From contig JAHRBS010000014.1 of the NCBI GenBank assembly GCA_024305745.1, forward strand, positions 1,867,501-1,931,500: a DNA stretch of 64,000 bases, written 5' to 3'. Position 1 is the stretch's first letter, and each line of letters starts with the position of its first letter. This document shows positions 46,520 to 57,325 of this stretch, piece by piece. Both the position numbers and the translations under genes were made by a program. The notes under the pieces were generated by a model. That model ran no database searches and was not told the DNA's origin. It saw only the letters and a list, made by a program, of their open reading frames with translations. The stretch comes from Polyporus tsugae. Lineage: Eukaryota > Basidiomycota > Agaricomycetes > Polyporales > Polyporaceae.

Positions 46520-48717
46520 CTAGACCCCCTCGGGTGCGGAACAGATGGCGTGTATGTATCCAGAGACTTTTATCCACTGACCACTGAAGCGCAGCCCCGA
46601 CAGCGGCCCTTCCTTCCATTCAGAACCTGAGCTCGAATCACCCAGCGCACACTTGTACGGTCTAGGACCAATCCGCAGGAACAGGTCGAAGAGCCACCTC
46701 GCCATAGCCTCGGCGTGCTCATCCGGGAGCTCGGGTCCCAACTGCCCGGTGGCAATAGCGACTGTCTCTCTGTTCCGCACAGACAAGTGCTGAAGCAGGT
46801 GGGGTGGCGAGCAATCGAGAGGTGCGGAGATCGAGCGCACCCCGATGATGGGGAAGTGGAGACGGGCGATGGACAGCTCCTTGAGGTCAGGGCAGTGTCT
46901 GTAAAGATAGTGCAAGGCATTGAACGAGATGCTGGACTTGGCATCGAGCCCACGGTGGATGTAAAGACGCTGTAGTTGTTATGACTGGCCGTCGAGTAAG
47001 GACCAGGGAGACTTACAAGATGAGCAAGGGCGTCGACGAGCACTTGTGCAGCGAGAGCGGAGCAAGGCTCAACAGTCAGGGCTGGAGACAAGATGTATTG
47101 AGTAAGTAGATGTCTACGAGTGAAATACAGCGAGGCTTACCTGGAGACAAGAGGTTGAAACTGAGGTCTCCAGGCAGCAAAGTACAGGTCCTTATATATG
47201 TATAGAGGACAATGAGAACCCGGGGACAATAGGTAACTATGGACATGGGTGAACAATGGGAACGGAACAATAGCGACGACAGACAATAAGGAGCTATTGT
47301 GCTAAAGAACAAAGGACAAGATACAATGCAACGGAGAACAATAAGTACAATGTGAGAAGTAGATCGTCCGGAAAAGGAAACTAAGGCGCTGGTAGCAGGC
47401 GCCGAATGAAACATTCATGACAGTAGTCTAGGCCATGCGCTGGCGAGAACCTCGACGTCCGCATCGTCGACCCTTGTGAAGTTGCCCATAGTGTGGAGGT
47501 CGAAGGAGCGCAAGCTGCGGATGGGGAGGATGGGAGCGACGAGGTCGCGGAGGGTGGGTTCATCACCTTCTGATGGAAGCCTCAGGGACAACAGCTCGAG
47601 TTTGAAGCGCTGGAGGCCACTGGTGGATACGGTGTTGTAAAACAGAGACAGGAAGGCTGGCAGCTCGTCCGGCGCGACTGTCGCCTCCTCAGAAGAGTCT
47701 AGATGGATTTTCGCGCTCTTCAGTGCCTGGAAGCTGACAAGATGGAAGAGGTTGGAAATTGCGAATGAACCCCCGGTGACGGACAGCTCGCGGAGGTGCC
47801 AGACCGAGATCGCATGGCCAAGTCCCACCCACGGGCCAGTGACTTCGAGTACAGTAAGCTTCGTAAGGTTCGGCATCGTGACGAGGGCTTGGAAGGCTTC
47901 AAATTCTGCGATTTGTAATACTTGAAGCTCGCAGAGCCGAGGAAAACAGACCAGCTCCTGGATGATCAGCGATGGGCGTTCGTTGAGGTCGCGTCTTGTG
48001 AAATTGAAGAGGACAAATTTATCCAGGAACGGGGAGGATTCGCGCAGTCCGCGAAGAAATGGAATGTGTGCTGCCTCGTTGTACCCTCTCAAATCGAAGG
48101 TCGCATGGCAAAGTGTCGAAGTGAAGAATGGGATGAGAGCGTCACCGCATGGGAATGGGCCCCGACACTCTATGGTACGCAGGGACGGGAGGACAGTGCT
48201 TCCGCCATTCCGCATGATAACGGACTGGATAAGAAGACGAGTTTCCTCGTTGATCGACGTGGTCTGCCTGGTGGACAGGTCATAGGAATGGACTATTCCA
48301 CGGACATGGGCGGCGTGCAATAGAAAGCGGTCCCACTGTGTTGAATCAAGGTATAGCTGCGCGGAGTTGATCTGGAAAGTGGTATGAGCGAGCGAGACTG
48401 GATTTCTGGAGAACAAGTCTGCTTACCTTTTGGAGATAACTCAATACACCGCGACCGCCTTCAATCCGATCCCTGGAAGAGGGAAACGGGGTGTTGGGCG
48501 GGGCCAGAAGGTGCCATAGCGGAAGTAGGCTGTCCAAGTTTCTCCATAGGACTCGGATCGCAGGCTCATGGAATGCACGACGAACGACCGCGCATTGTAC
48601 CAGATAGCTGTCCCTGAGGCGACTGTCTGGCGGCAAAGGCACGAAGATGAAAATGCAGTGGAGGAGGTCGGTGTTGGTAAGAACTTGAGCGGAGGCCGGC
48701 GAATGAACGACCGTCAT
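46520..48717 (-). pseudogene. F-box gene 3, split by a solo LTR
   Basis: Close paralogue of the gene at 29562-31295. ATG 48717 (MTVVHSPASAQVLTNTDLLH), F-box LLHCIFIFVPLPPDS to FHEPAIRVLWRNL, an intron after LSYLQK, then INSAQLYLDSTQWDRFLLHA and a leucine-rich region to VLASAWPRL. There a 446-bp LTR with 5-bp target duplication is inserted; the frame meets TGA within the LTR after two codons. On the other side the frame resumes with QRLYIHRGLDAKSSISFNAL and runs to HAICSAPEGV and TAG 46522-46520. No other stop or frameshift was found, so the insertion is the only visible lesion. Confidence 0.92.
46977..47422 (-). mobile_element. Solo LTR of the resident Ty3/gypsy family
   Basis: 446 bp on the minus strand from TGTCATGAA to CATAACA, the same length and sequence family as the two LTRs at 56880 and 63000. 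It is flanked by identical GTAGT on both sides (46972-46976 and 47423-47427), a perfect 5-bp target-site duplication. By eye it differs from the 5' LTR at about 26 positions, essentially all transitions. Confidence 0.95.
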
Positions 48718-49597
48718 GATGACCTATAGCTTGCGAACGAGCATCGGGGTTGGTCTTCAACGGGTCAAGAGTCCAGCTGGGGTGAAAGAAAATCTCTGAG
48801 GGGAGGTGGTAATGCCCAAGCGCTCAACCATCCAGCTCACCTTCAGTATCTTCCTCCTCCCTGATCCGGCATAGTCTCTTTGGCCCACGCGGTTTCTTGG
48901 ACATCCACATGGCGGACCGACCTCCTCCCGTACCTGCCAGACCCCTCCCCAGCGACTGGGCTCTAGCTCGCCACCATTCCGAGTTCCAATGCAGGACATC
49001 AATGATCAGGCTCATATCATGGCCTATCTCGGAACGTACGGCAACCTCGTCGAAGTCTCGCCACAGCCGTTTGACTGGACCGGGTCTCCTCCCCCAGTCA
49101 TCTTCAACATGTTCCAACACATGTACAACCTTGCCAAAATATATGGGATGGTCGTCCAGTGTTCCTCCTCCACGGCAGCGGCGGGAGTACGTCGCTGCGC
49201 GATCCCGATTCTCTTCTCGATCGTCGCGGGCTTGCAGTACTGTCAGGTACGGTGGAGACAAAGTGTCCCAATTGCGACCCCGGGAGGAACAGCGACGCCT
49301 CCAAATGTGTTCGGCCACGAGCACCTGCGACAGGCACACAACATCCATGAGCTACAGCACTGCCCTAGACTGTCCCTGGTCCGACAACATACCTGCAACC
49401 AAGGGGCGGCATAACGCCGTTTGAGATTCCTGATCGACAGTTTCTTCCCGCTCGGTCGAGTCACAACTCGAACACGTATACCCTACCCTCGGCCAAGGAG
49501 GCCGCCCTCCCCATGGCAGTCGAGGACAAACATATACCATCGGCCACCACACCCAACACCCCAGACATACAGTTCGCCTAGCACCGATAGGATAACG
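48718..49597. other. Region with one weak reading frame
   Basis: Promoter side of the F-box pseudogene, plus the weak hypothetical frame listed separately. The last 190 bp are a degenerate copy of the DNA upstream of the intact methyltransferase (shared CATAACGCCG and TTCCTGATCGA words). Confidence 0.45.
48989..49414 (+). CDS. Weak hypothetical open frame
   Basis: 141 codons from ATG 48989 with a protein-like central part (YGNLVEVSPQPFDWTGSPPP, VIFNMFQHMYNLAKIYGMVV). The family is not recognised. An upstream ATG at 48897 in another frame and an open antisense frame compete, and the frame ends inside duplicated upstream DNA of the methyltransferase copy. It may be a fragment. Confidence 0.25.
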   Translation: MQDINDQAHIMAYLGTYGNLVEVSPQPFDWTGSPPPVIFNMFQHMYNLAKIYGMVVQCSSSTAAAGVRRCAIPILFSIVAGLQYCQVRWRQSVPIATPGGTATPPNVFGHEHLRQAHNIHELQHCPRLSLVRQHTCNQGAA

Positions 49598-50107
49598 ATG
49601 ACCACCGAAGACCGCACAACCGCAGTGCAAGCCCTAGCCCGCGGTCGACGACGACGCGGAGTATCGCCGCGCACGAGGAGTGGCTGCGCGTTACGGGCAT
49701 CGACATCAGCGCCGCGCTGGCGCGCGAGCACGTCCAACCCGCAGACGGGGACGGGGACGCCCCCAGGGTGATGTTCGTCCGCGCGGACATGACGAGGCTG
49801 GAGTATCCGGCGGAGAGCTACGACGCGGTGCTCGCCTTCTTCTCGATCTTCCACCTGCCGCGTGAGGAGCAGGCGCCGACGGTAGGGTGGCTGCAGCTTG
49901 GGGATACCTGCTGCTGAACATGCGGGGGGAGTTCATGAGGGAGGACTGGATGGACGCGCGGATGTTCTCAAGCGGGATCGGGGTGGAGGCGAACCGGCGG
50001 GCGTTCGCGGGGCATGGGAAGGGGTTGAAGATACTGGCGGACGAGATCGCGACGGAGAAAGTGCGTTTGAGGAGAAGTTCCATTGGGTGTTCGCGGTGAA
50101 GGAGTAG
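49598..50107 (+). pseudogene. Decayed copy of the SAM methyltransferase
   Basis: Starts like the intact gene (MTTEDRTTAV) and ends with the same GVFAVKE. About 200 bp are missing, including the whole motif I (VLELGCGAGVP): sequence upstream of one CGACGACGC joins sequence downstream of a second one, so loss by recombination between short direct repeats is likely. Further small deletions (at about 49890 and 50063) shift the frame. Recognisable remnants: AREHVQP, AVLAFFSIFHLPREEQAP, REDWMDARMFSSGIGVEANR and KGLKILADEIATEKV. Confidence 0.88.
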
Positions 50108-50642
50108 GGGGAGGGATGTATGATCAAGCGAAGATGTACGTGCATCTCGGAACAAAGCGAGGTACTTGTTGAACCCATCAGATGATACGTAGTCTGTGTA
50201 CTCTAGGAACTCGTTGCCGTCGGGAGGATGTCGGGAGATTCTGGAAAAACAATGAAGTCGGTGAAGTCGGTCAGTCGCTATGCTCTTTGCATGAAAGGGA
50301 AATTATCTACTCACGTAAAGAAGGCCAATCAGACACGTGCGAAGGCACTGAGAGAAGGGAACCATTTCGACTAGTTATCAAATATCGACCTCGGTTCTAG
50401 TCATTATCTGCACAGTCTGGGCGCCGCGAGCAGGCTTCCGAGACTGAATGCATATGCGCCCGGAACCTGAGGAAAGGAGCACATCGCAGCCACGAGCGTG
50501 GAGGGCGACGAGAGCCGACGACATCGATGGCTTCTGGAATTGTACAACAATGCGACAACAAGATCGAGTATATGCAGATAGTCCTGACCTGAGCGCCGTT
50601 TCCCCTTCCTCCTCCTCCCCGATCCTAAGCATCGGTCCTCGA
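50108..50642. other. Intergenic
   Basis: No gene found between the methyltransferase relic and the SRP9 3' end. Confidence 0.5.
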
Positions 50643-51155
50643 CTACTTTTTCTTCTTCGGCTTCTTTTTCTTGACGCCTCCTCCTGCGGGACCAGATGAA
50701 GAAGGCACGGATGGTTGAGCGGCGGCATCCTGAGCCTGAGCAGGGTTTTGTTGGGGTACTTGGGAGGTGGAAGGGGCGGTCGACGCCTGCGTCGGTCGTC
50801 TATTCTGCATCTTCTGCATGAGGGAGAGGTTGAGGGCATCGAACCGATTCAGGAAGACAGATGAGTGTGTCTTGAACTTCAAGCACTGCAATCGCGGCGT
50901 CATGCTGTTAGTACTAACCCCAGATGCACGAGTAAAAAGGGTGCGCACTGTCGTATTATCCGTGATCTTGAGCACTAGCTTCCCTGCCCCATCTACCCCT
51001 TGCCTCCACTTTACACAATATCTCGTCTGATGTCCGAGATCTAGGTTATCAAAAGCGCGTCAGCAACGAAGGAGTGGACGCACGGTGTTGGGCGATTTCT
51101 CATAGAGAGCCTCTGCCGCCTCTTGATATTCCTGCCAGGACGAGATGTAGACCAT
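50643..51155 (-). CDS. SRP9: Signal recognition particle 9 kDa-type subunit
   Basis: Alu-domain protein of the SRP (SRP9/SRP21), which pauses translation while secretory chains reach the ER. Three exons, ATG 51155: MVYISSWQEYQEAAEALYEK; RYCVKWRQGVDGAGKLVLKI then TDNTT; CLKFKTHSSVFLNRFDALNL. Both junctions are phase 0 with GT-AG ends. The conserved W.E....AE.LY..SP and V..KITD..CLKF.T blocks match SRP9. The C-terminal third is a Gln/Ala/Pro linker with a lysine tail (VKKKKPKKKK), the RNA-binding extension typical of fungal SRP21. Divergent from the carrier gene, with about 250 bp shared. Confidence 0.88.
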
Positions 51156-51407
51156 GGCAGGAGTAGCGAACGTAAGTTCCTCTGCGCACCGTGGCCTGCA
51201 AGCACCCGTTACCTGTGACGCGTAACAGCGTAACCAGAGGGCGTCACGCCTGCTCCCGGACGCTCGGCCCGAGGTGCACGATCACGGATATTTTGTTCCT
51301 TCCGGTGCCTCCGGATCTCGTCTCGTTCTGCACAGTGCTGCACACGACCTCCAAGCTTCCTCTCTTCCGATCCCTCGGTCTTTACTGCTCCTAGTACTCC
51401 TACCACC

Positions 51408-53173
51408 ATGTCTGACCCTGTACAACCAAAAAAGCGTGAGTGCTCGTCTCCCACTCGCGGTGTCCTCTCAGCCTCGAACGCTGTGCGGCGACATTCGGAC
51501 TAACTCGGGACTCGGTGTTGCGTAACCTGCAGCTCTTCCTTTCATTGCGAACTTCGCGGCCGGTGCCATTGCTGGCATCTCCGAGATTCTCACGTTCTAC
51601 CCTCTCGGTGAGTGGCCAACCTCTTGCGCGTGGCGGACAGTGCTGAACGAGACACGCTGGTAGATGTCGTGAGTACTCGTGGTGCATGTGTTTCCATGGA
51701 CGACGATTCACCTTGTGGGTGTTCCGAGCCCCGCAGGTCAAGACACGTATGCAGTTGGAGACGGGCAGGTCGAAGCAGGGTGTCGTAGGAGCATTCCAGA
51801 CAATTATCAAGGAGGAAGGGTGCGTCCACGTCCAACCTCCCCTAGCTTAACCCGTCGTACCCACGTCCAACACGCATTAGTTTCGGCCGTCTCTACCGCG
51901 GGCTGGTCCCCCCACTCCTCATGGAGGCACCTAAGCGTGCTACTAAGTTGTATGTCGTCCATTTCCTCGCTCGCCCATCCTCATGCTCTCGTTCCCGATG
52001 CGGCGTTAGTTAACTCCGCATCCGTGTGCACGCAGCGCTGCGAACGACTTTTGGGGCAAGCAGTTCCTTGCGCTTTCCGGGCAGAAGAAGATAAACCAAT
52101 CCCTTGCGGTTGCGACCGGGTGCGCAGCGGGTGCAACGGAGAGCTTCGTCGTCGTACCATTCGAGCTGGTCAAAATCAAGTGCGTGGTGTCATGGTTGTT
52201 GTTCGCCTCGTTGGCACGCGATTGAACGTAGCGACTTCCAGACTTCAGGACAAGGCGAGTAAGTTCGCCGGGCCGATTGACGTCGTGAAACAGTTAGTGA
52301 GGAGCGATGGTCTGCTCGGTATGGAGAATTCTCTTGCTGTTTGTTGGAGTGTACGCTCACGAGCGGTTCGTGTGCAGGTTTGTACGCCGGTATGGAAGCC
52401 ACCATGTGGAGGTACGTTTGTCCACAATTGCGATATTAAGGTGTACTCAAAGCCCCTCAGACATCTCTGGTGGAATGGAGGGTACTTCGGTTGCATTCAT
52501 CAAGTGAGGGCAATACTGCCGAAGCCGAAGGTCGGTTGCTTGCTCGTATGCATTGGAGAAGATTTCGATCGATTGACCACACGGTATAGGATAACTCATC
52601 GCGCCTGATGAACGATCTGCTCGCGGGTACGATCGGTGGTCTCGTTGGGACTGCCATCAACACACCGTAAGCTGACCTATCCTTTCACTCCGGCTTCGCC
52701 CGAACTGAGCGTCATATTTCCCAGTTTTGACGTTAGTAACCCACCTCCTTGATCTTCTGACCGTCGCACTTAGTGAGCGTCATGCACATATAGGTCGTGA
52801 AATCGCGCATACAAGGTGCGAGCAAGGTCCCCGGCGTCGTCCCAAAATACAACTGGACATACCCTGCGTACGTCCAACCTGAACTTATTTGACCGCAACT
52901 GCTAACACAGATCCGCTGACCTATGAACCATTGGACAGGCTGGTGACGATCTTCCGCGAAGAGGGGCCCGTGGCGCTGTACAAGGGCTTCGTGCCAAAGG
53001 TCCTCCGTCTCGCGCCAGGCGGCGGCGTCCTCTTGCTCGTCGTCGAGTTCACACTCGGCATATTCCGCGAAGGTGCGTGCCTTCTATTGCGTGGACCTGC
53101 GCAGCTGCTTCCAGATGCTCACTGACTCGTGCAATGCGTTCGTTTCTTAGCCCTTGGCCCACCCTACATCTAG
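51408..53173 (+). CDS. ODC1: Mitochondrial 2-oxodicarboxylate carrier (SLC25)
   Basis: Inner-membrane carrier exchanging 2-oxoadipate/2-oxoglutarate, linked to lysine metabolism. ATG 51408 (MSDPVQPKK), about twelve exons, TAG 53171-53173. Tripartite carrier signatures: FYPLDVVKTRMQLE, VPFELVKIKLQ, NTPFDVVKSRIQG. Other blocks: PFIANFAAGAIAGISEIL, GRLYRGLVPPLLMEAPKRAT, ANDFWGKQF, SLAVATGCAAGATESFVVVP, EEGPVALYKGFVPKVLRLAP, GGGVLLLVVEFTLGIF and ALGPPYI. Two micro-exons, 51664-51668 (ATGTC) and 52725-52731 (TTTTGAC), supply the Asp of the first and third signatures. No lesion; assignment to the oxodicarboxylate subfamily rests on overall similarity. Confidence 0.88.
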
Positions 53174-54001
53174 GGGAGACCGCTGGCTGCACAGATGTCG
53201 TCGTCGCGCATACGTATGTGTGGTGCGTAGGCGATATGATAGGGATTTGGAATCACGGGCATGCGCCTGTAGGCAGGACGCTGCGTCGAGCCCGTCACCT
53301 TTCCCGCCTGAGTGTGCGGCTTTATTCTGGACGTTTGGTCATTTAGTAGCTGGACGCCCTGCTGCCTTCCGTGTTTTTAGCCTGACTGTTGTAGATTAAT
53401 TCTAGATGTGCAAGGTGCCGTCTCGATCTCTCGCCACCGTGCTTCCCACCGCTACCGTGCTGGACGGTTTTTGGAACCAAGCACGAGCATTCTCCTCTTG
53501 CGGAGGGTGTCACGGGTTTTCAACGGATTGTGCTGATGCGTGAAGCACGAGTGGCAGGTTGGACCATTCACACTTCCATGGCCCTTGCAGCGCAGCACGA
53601 GTCAACAAGCTCGGAGGACATGGTGCCTATCCTGTCTCATGGATATCTTCAACGCGAGGACCCCACTACTACACGGCGAGGTGACAGGCAGGCCCGTTTC
53701 GGAGACTGGGCAGGTCGCTTGGCGCGATCTAGAATGCCGCAAGATGCACCATTCGATGCGCCGGCCTTCAGGCCTAACGCGTTCAAGTTCAACCCCTCCG
53801 GAATTGCGATGGGGACGATGTTGGTCGGCGGCATCGGGCAGAGCGACGTCATCGTCTTCGTTCGAGACGTCTTCCGTCCATAAAATCCCTCAGGCTCGTT
53901 AGACAGACGTAGCCAGGATTTTCCCCTCCTTCTGGGCCCTCGCTAGCTACCGTGTCCTCACCATCCTCGTCCCTCAGTCTCACCCTAACGTGTAACTCAC
54001 G
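53174..54001. other. Intergenic
   Basis: No supported gene. One frame at about 53600-53880 (RPNAFKFNPSGIAMGTMLVG) is protein-like but has no start or splice context. Confidence 0.45.
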
Positions 54002-55370
54002 ATGACAACCAACCCCTGGGACATCTACGCCAAACAGCTCCTTCCCAATGGATATGGCCGTGCGCTCTAGAACCCCGAACCGGACTTAAACACCGGCCGA
54101 GAGGTGCTCATCGGCGACGTAGGGTGGCTCCGTGAAGGCAGCTTCATCCCGCTATTCAACTCCCTGAAGGGGGCGGACCACCCCGTCAACGGGGGTAACG
54201 TGCCTAGAGATTTCCTCGATATGGCCACTCGCAGTCAGCAGAAGCACACCCACTTGATAATTACCTGGGGGTGCCCGTTCACCCAAGGAATAATGGTAAG
54301 CCCTGGCATGGGGCTGGTAGGTCTCAGGTCGGTGGCATGTTCGTTTACGTTGTAGGTGACCGGACCGCACTGACGCGCACCTCCACCCCTATTGGGAACC
54401 TTGCCCCCCGCCGCCGTCGGATTCAGGTTCTATAGCCCGGCAGACACTGGCGCGTTCGTGGTCTATGAACCTCCTGCAGTCGCCGACGACATCCAGTCGA
54501 CGAGGACCGTCATCGAGTACATGCGGGAGAACGTAGACTCCTGGCTCCAGTTCGCCAACACCACGCAGCAGAACCGCGGGCTCCACGACGAAGACCTAGT
54601 CTTCGTCTACGGCACCATAAAGGTGTCGCGGTGGGCCGTCGCTGCGTTCCAGGGCGAACAGTTCCGTAAGGCGGTGGGATACGTGTCTGGACAGCTCGGT
54701 GGGGTTGGAGAGGGGGGGTTCAAGGTCCATGGCTTCCCGGCCACCCACTGCGTGACTGGACCCATCTGCGAGAGTTCTGTTCCCTTGGACCAGTGTCTAT
54801 TCATCCATTATTTCAAGATGAAACATCGCACATCTGGAAGAAGTACTTGTGCATCAATAGTCGCCCTCTGGAACAAACTCAGCGCTGCAGTTGCAGCGAG
54901 TCCTCACCACCTGTCAACCGAGACGCAGGCCGTTACCTCAGGTCAAGGCACAACCACCATCGGAGAAGACTTGCGTTCTGATTCAGGCTCGGGTTATGAG
55001 CATAAGTTGGGTCTCGAAGATGCTTCGCATGTGGAGGTATGTGGTGCGGTACTTGTCGAGAGAGACGGTCATTTAGGTTGAATGTGTTTAGCCTGCATAT
55101 GACCCAGTCAGTCCCCTCCTCGACTACATTTTGCAAGTACGTATCATACCACTACTCCCCGGCTCGAGTCTTACGGCCATCGTTGACATTGGGGTCTACA
55201 ACGCAGTATTCGACAGCCCATATTGCCATCGCCTCTGATGAGGACATCACTAGACTCTTCGGCGTAAGCAGTCGTGTCGGCTACCCTCACGGCAGCAGTT
55301 TTCATGGGATGATAACTGTCTGTACAGGGCCAGAAGATCCCTGACTCGGACAAACTCCCTAAAGCAATCA
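54002..55370 (+). pseudogene. Agaricomycete orphan-family gene with early stop
   Basis: ATG 54002 (MTTNPWDIYAKQLLPNGYGR) matches the N-terminus of an expanded family of uncharacterised proteins in wood-decay fungi, recalled from memory and not checked. Codon 23 is TAG (54068-54070) where the family usually has Trp. Later segments keep family order: GREVLIGDVGWLREGSFIPL, DDIQSTRTVIEYMRENVDSW, VYGTIKVSRWAVAAFQGEQF, a FIHYFKMKHR block, AYDPVSPLLDYILQ, then after an intron AHIAIASDEDITRLFG and KIPDSDKLPKAIR. The frame changes between 54830 and 55090, and the true 3' end is unclear. The function of the family is unknown. Confidence 0.65.
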
Positions 55371-56879
55371 GGTGATTATCACCAACTTTCAAGGTTGACA
55401 AACATGGCAGTATGTCCCCGCTACTAACCTGCTCCATGCTGATATGAGCTAACGGTGCATGCCGTGTTAGTCGGAACCATAGTGTTTAAAAGGGACAGTG
55501 AGTGTTAGCGCGTTGAACTCTTCACCCGTCGAGATGACTGTTGCTCACAACTTTTAAGCAGGCGCATTACTACCTGGAAAGTGCACTCTCTGTCGCTTCC
55601 TCCGAAGGTGGTTCAGGTATGGGTCGAGCTAGAGCATGAGGGAGACCTGAGAAAGTTGAGAAGATCAGCGCCATAGACCAGCCTGTCTTGTGTTCTCGGG
55701 ACATTTGCAATGAATATCTCTCAGGAACATACCCAATTACAATCATTTGTCCCTTGCTTTCAGTTCCTATTGCATGCGCCTGCGATGTATGTGGCGATAC
55801 TATGTACTCACCCATCTGCCAACATCATTCAACTGCGACACTGAACGGAACATACCAAGAAGCGTCCACTCAGCACTGGCACATATCGGGGGTGGTAGGT
55901 AAGTCGACACCAAGAGTATGGTGTTACCATTGTAGGACAGCGAACATTAGAGGAGGTGGAACTTCAAGTGGAAGTGTGCCAGGAATCACCACCGTCGTCA
56001 AACAAACTTGGCAGATTTACTACTGTTATGTAAGGCCGGCCCGATACTCGGCCCGGGCCAGGAATGCGCTCCTGAGAAGTTTGACCTCTGTCTGCAGCAT
56101 ATGCACCGTGTCCTCCTCGACCTGTACTGTATTGACTGAGTCTACTGCTCGTTAGACTCATACCAGCTCGATGAGCAATAGCTTTCGGACTGGTGCAGAC
56201 GTCATTAATGTAGAGTCCAGGTTTACATGACAGAGCGTGTTTATATGTATAAGCATTGGCCTTTCTGAAGTCCGGGGGATGGTGCACGCTTCTGACGAAC
56301 ACGGGGAAAGGTGCGCCGCTGGGCATGGTCTTCTACGACTACCTACCACCATCATCTCTCGCACCTCTACCTTTTCTCAATTTTCTCCCCTGTACAGTTC
56401 CCGACAGTCTCAATCGAATGACTTAGTGTTGTCTAATCCAATTTTGACATCCCACCGGCCTCCAGTGCACCCACTCACCCGCATCACCTGCCAGTGACGG
56501 CAAAGCCTTGCTACCATACTAAGAAGCTAGCTCCAAGGACCTTCCCCGACCGCAAAAATGTCCGGCAGGATGTGTTCAGATAGGTACTGTTGGGACCCAT
56601 TGTGCTTGTCGGATATCAAAAGGTGTGATTCCCTCGTTCTATGCTATACTCAGCAGCCTGATCATGTACTGTGGCCTACCCGACTACGGTTGCACCATAC
56701 CTGCTTGGCTCGTCCACTTTTCTGGACCAAATGTGCGGGCTATAGTTTCTTGGCAACCATCTCAATCTGAGCCTGAGGGTCAATCATCATCGACAACACC
56801 AAGCCGTCTGGCCAGGTCAGTGTTTCTCACCCCCGATGATAACATATTTGTTCTACTCATATCATACATCATAGGCGGC
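55371..56879. other. Gene-poor interval left of the retrotransposon
   Basis: No gene recognised in about 1.5 kb; short unsupported frames only. Confidence 0.5.
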
Positions 56880-57096
56880 TGTCATGAACATTCCATTTGG
56901 CGCCTGCTACCAGTGCCTTAGTTTCCTTTTCCGGATGATCTACTTCTCACATTGTACTTATTGTTCTCCGTTGCATTGTATCTTGTCCTTTGTTCCTCAG
57001 CACAATAGCTCCTTATTGTCCGTTGTCACTATTGTTCCATTCCCATTGTTCACCCGTGTCCATAGTTACCTATTGTCCCCGGGTTCTCATTGTCCT

Positions 57097-57111
57097 CTAT
57101 ATGTATATAAG
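57097..57111 (+). promoter_or_regulatory. LTR TATA region
   Basis: CTATATGTATATAAGG in the 5' LTR is the likely element promoter; the same motif is in the 3' LTR (near 63220). The solo LTR has TATACATATATAAGG. Confidence 0.6.
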
Positions 57112-57161
57112 GACCTGTACTTTGCTGCCTGGAGACCTCAGTTTCAACCTCTTGTCTCCAG

Positions 57162-57220
57162 GTAAGCCTCGCTGTATTTCGCTCGTAGACATCTACTTAC
57201 TCAATACATCTTGTCTCCAG
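57162..57220 (+). other. Intron-like segment in the LTR
   Basis: GTAAGCCT ... CTTACTCAAT ... TTGTCTCCAG, 59 nt, with donor, branch-like and acceptor signals. The last 11 nt repeat the 11 nt before the donor (CTTGTCTCCAG). It lies about 50 bp after the TATA box and is present in all three LTR copies. Confidence 0.5.
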
Positions 57221-57325
57221 CCCTGACCATTGAGCCTTGCTCCGCTCTTGCTGCACAAGTGCTCGTTGACACCCTTGCTCGTCTCATAAGTCTCCCTGGT
57301 CCTTACTCAACGGCCAGTCGTAACA

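Larger units (their letters stand above)
56880..57325 (+). repeat. 5' LTR
   Basis: TGTCATGAAC ... CGTAACA, 446 bp, with TG...CA ends. It contains a TATA box and a 59-nt intron-like segment. Confidence 0.95.

Noticed and set aside
47415..48416. Separate 333-codon gene on the minus strand
   Set aside because: It is the central exon of the split F-box gene, starting inside its intron at a non-ATG codon and ending in the solo LTR.
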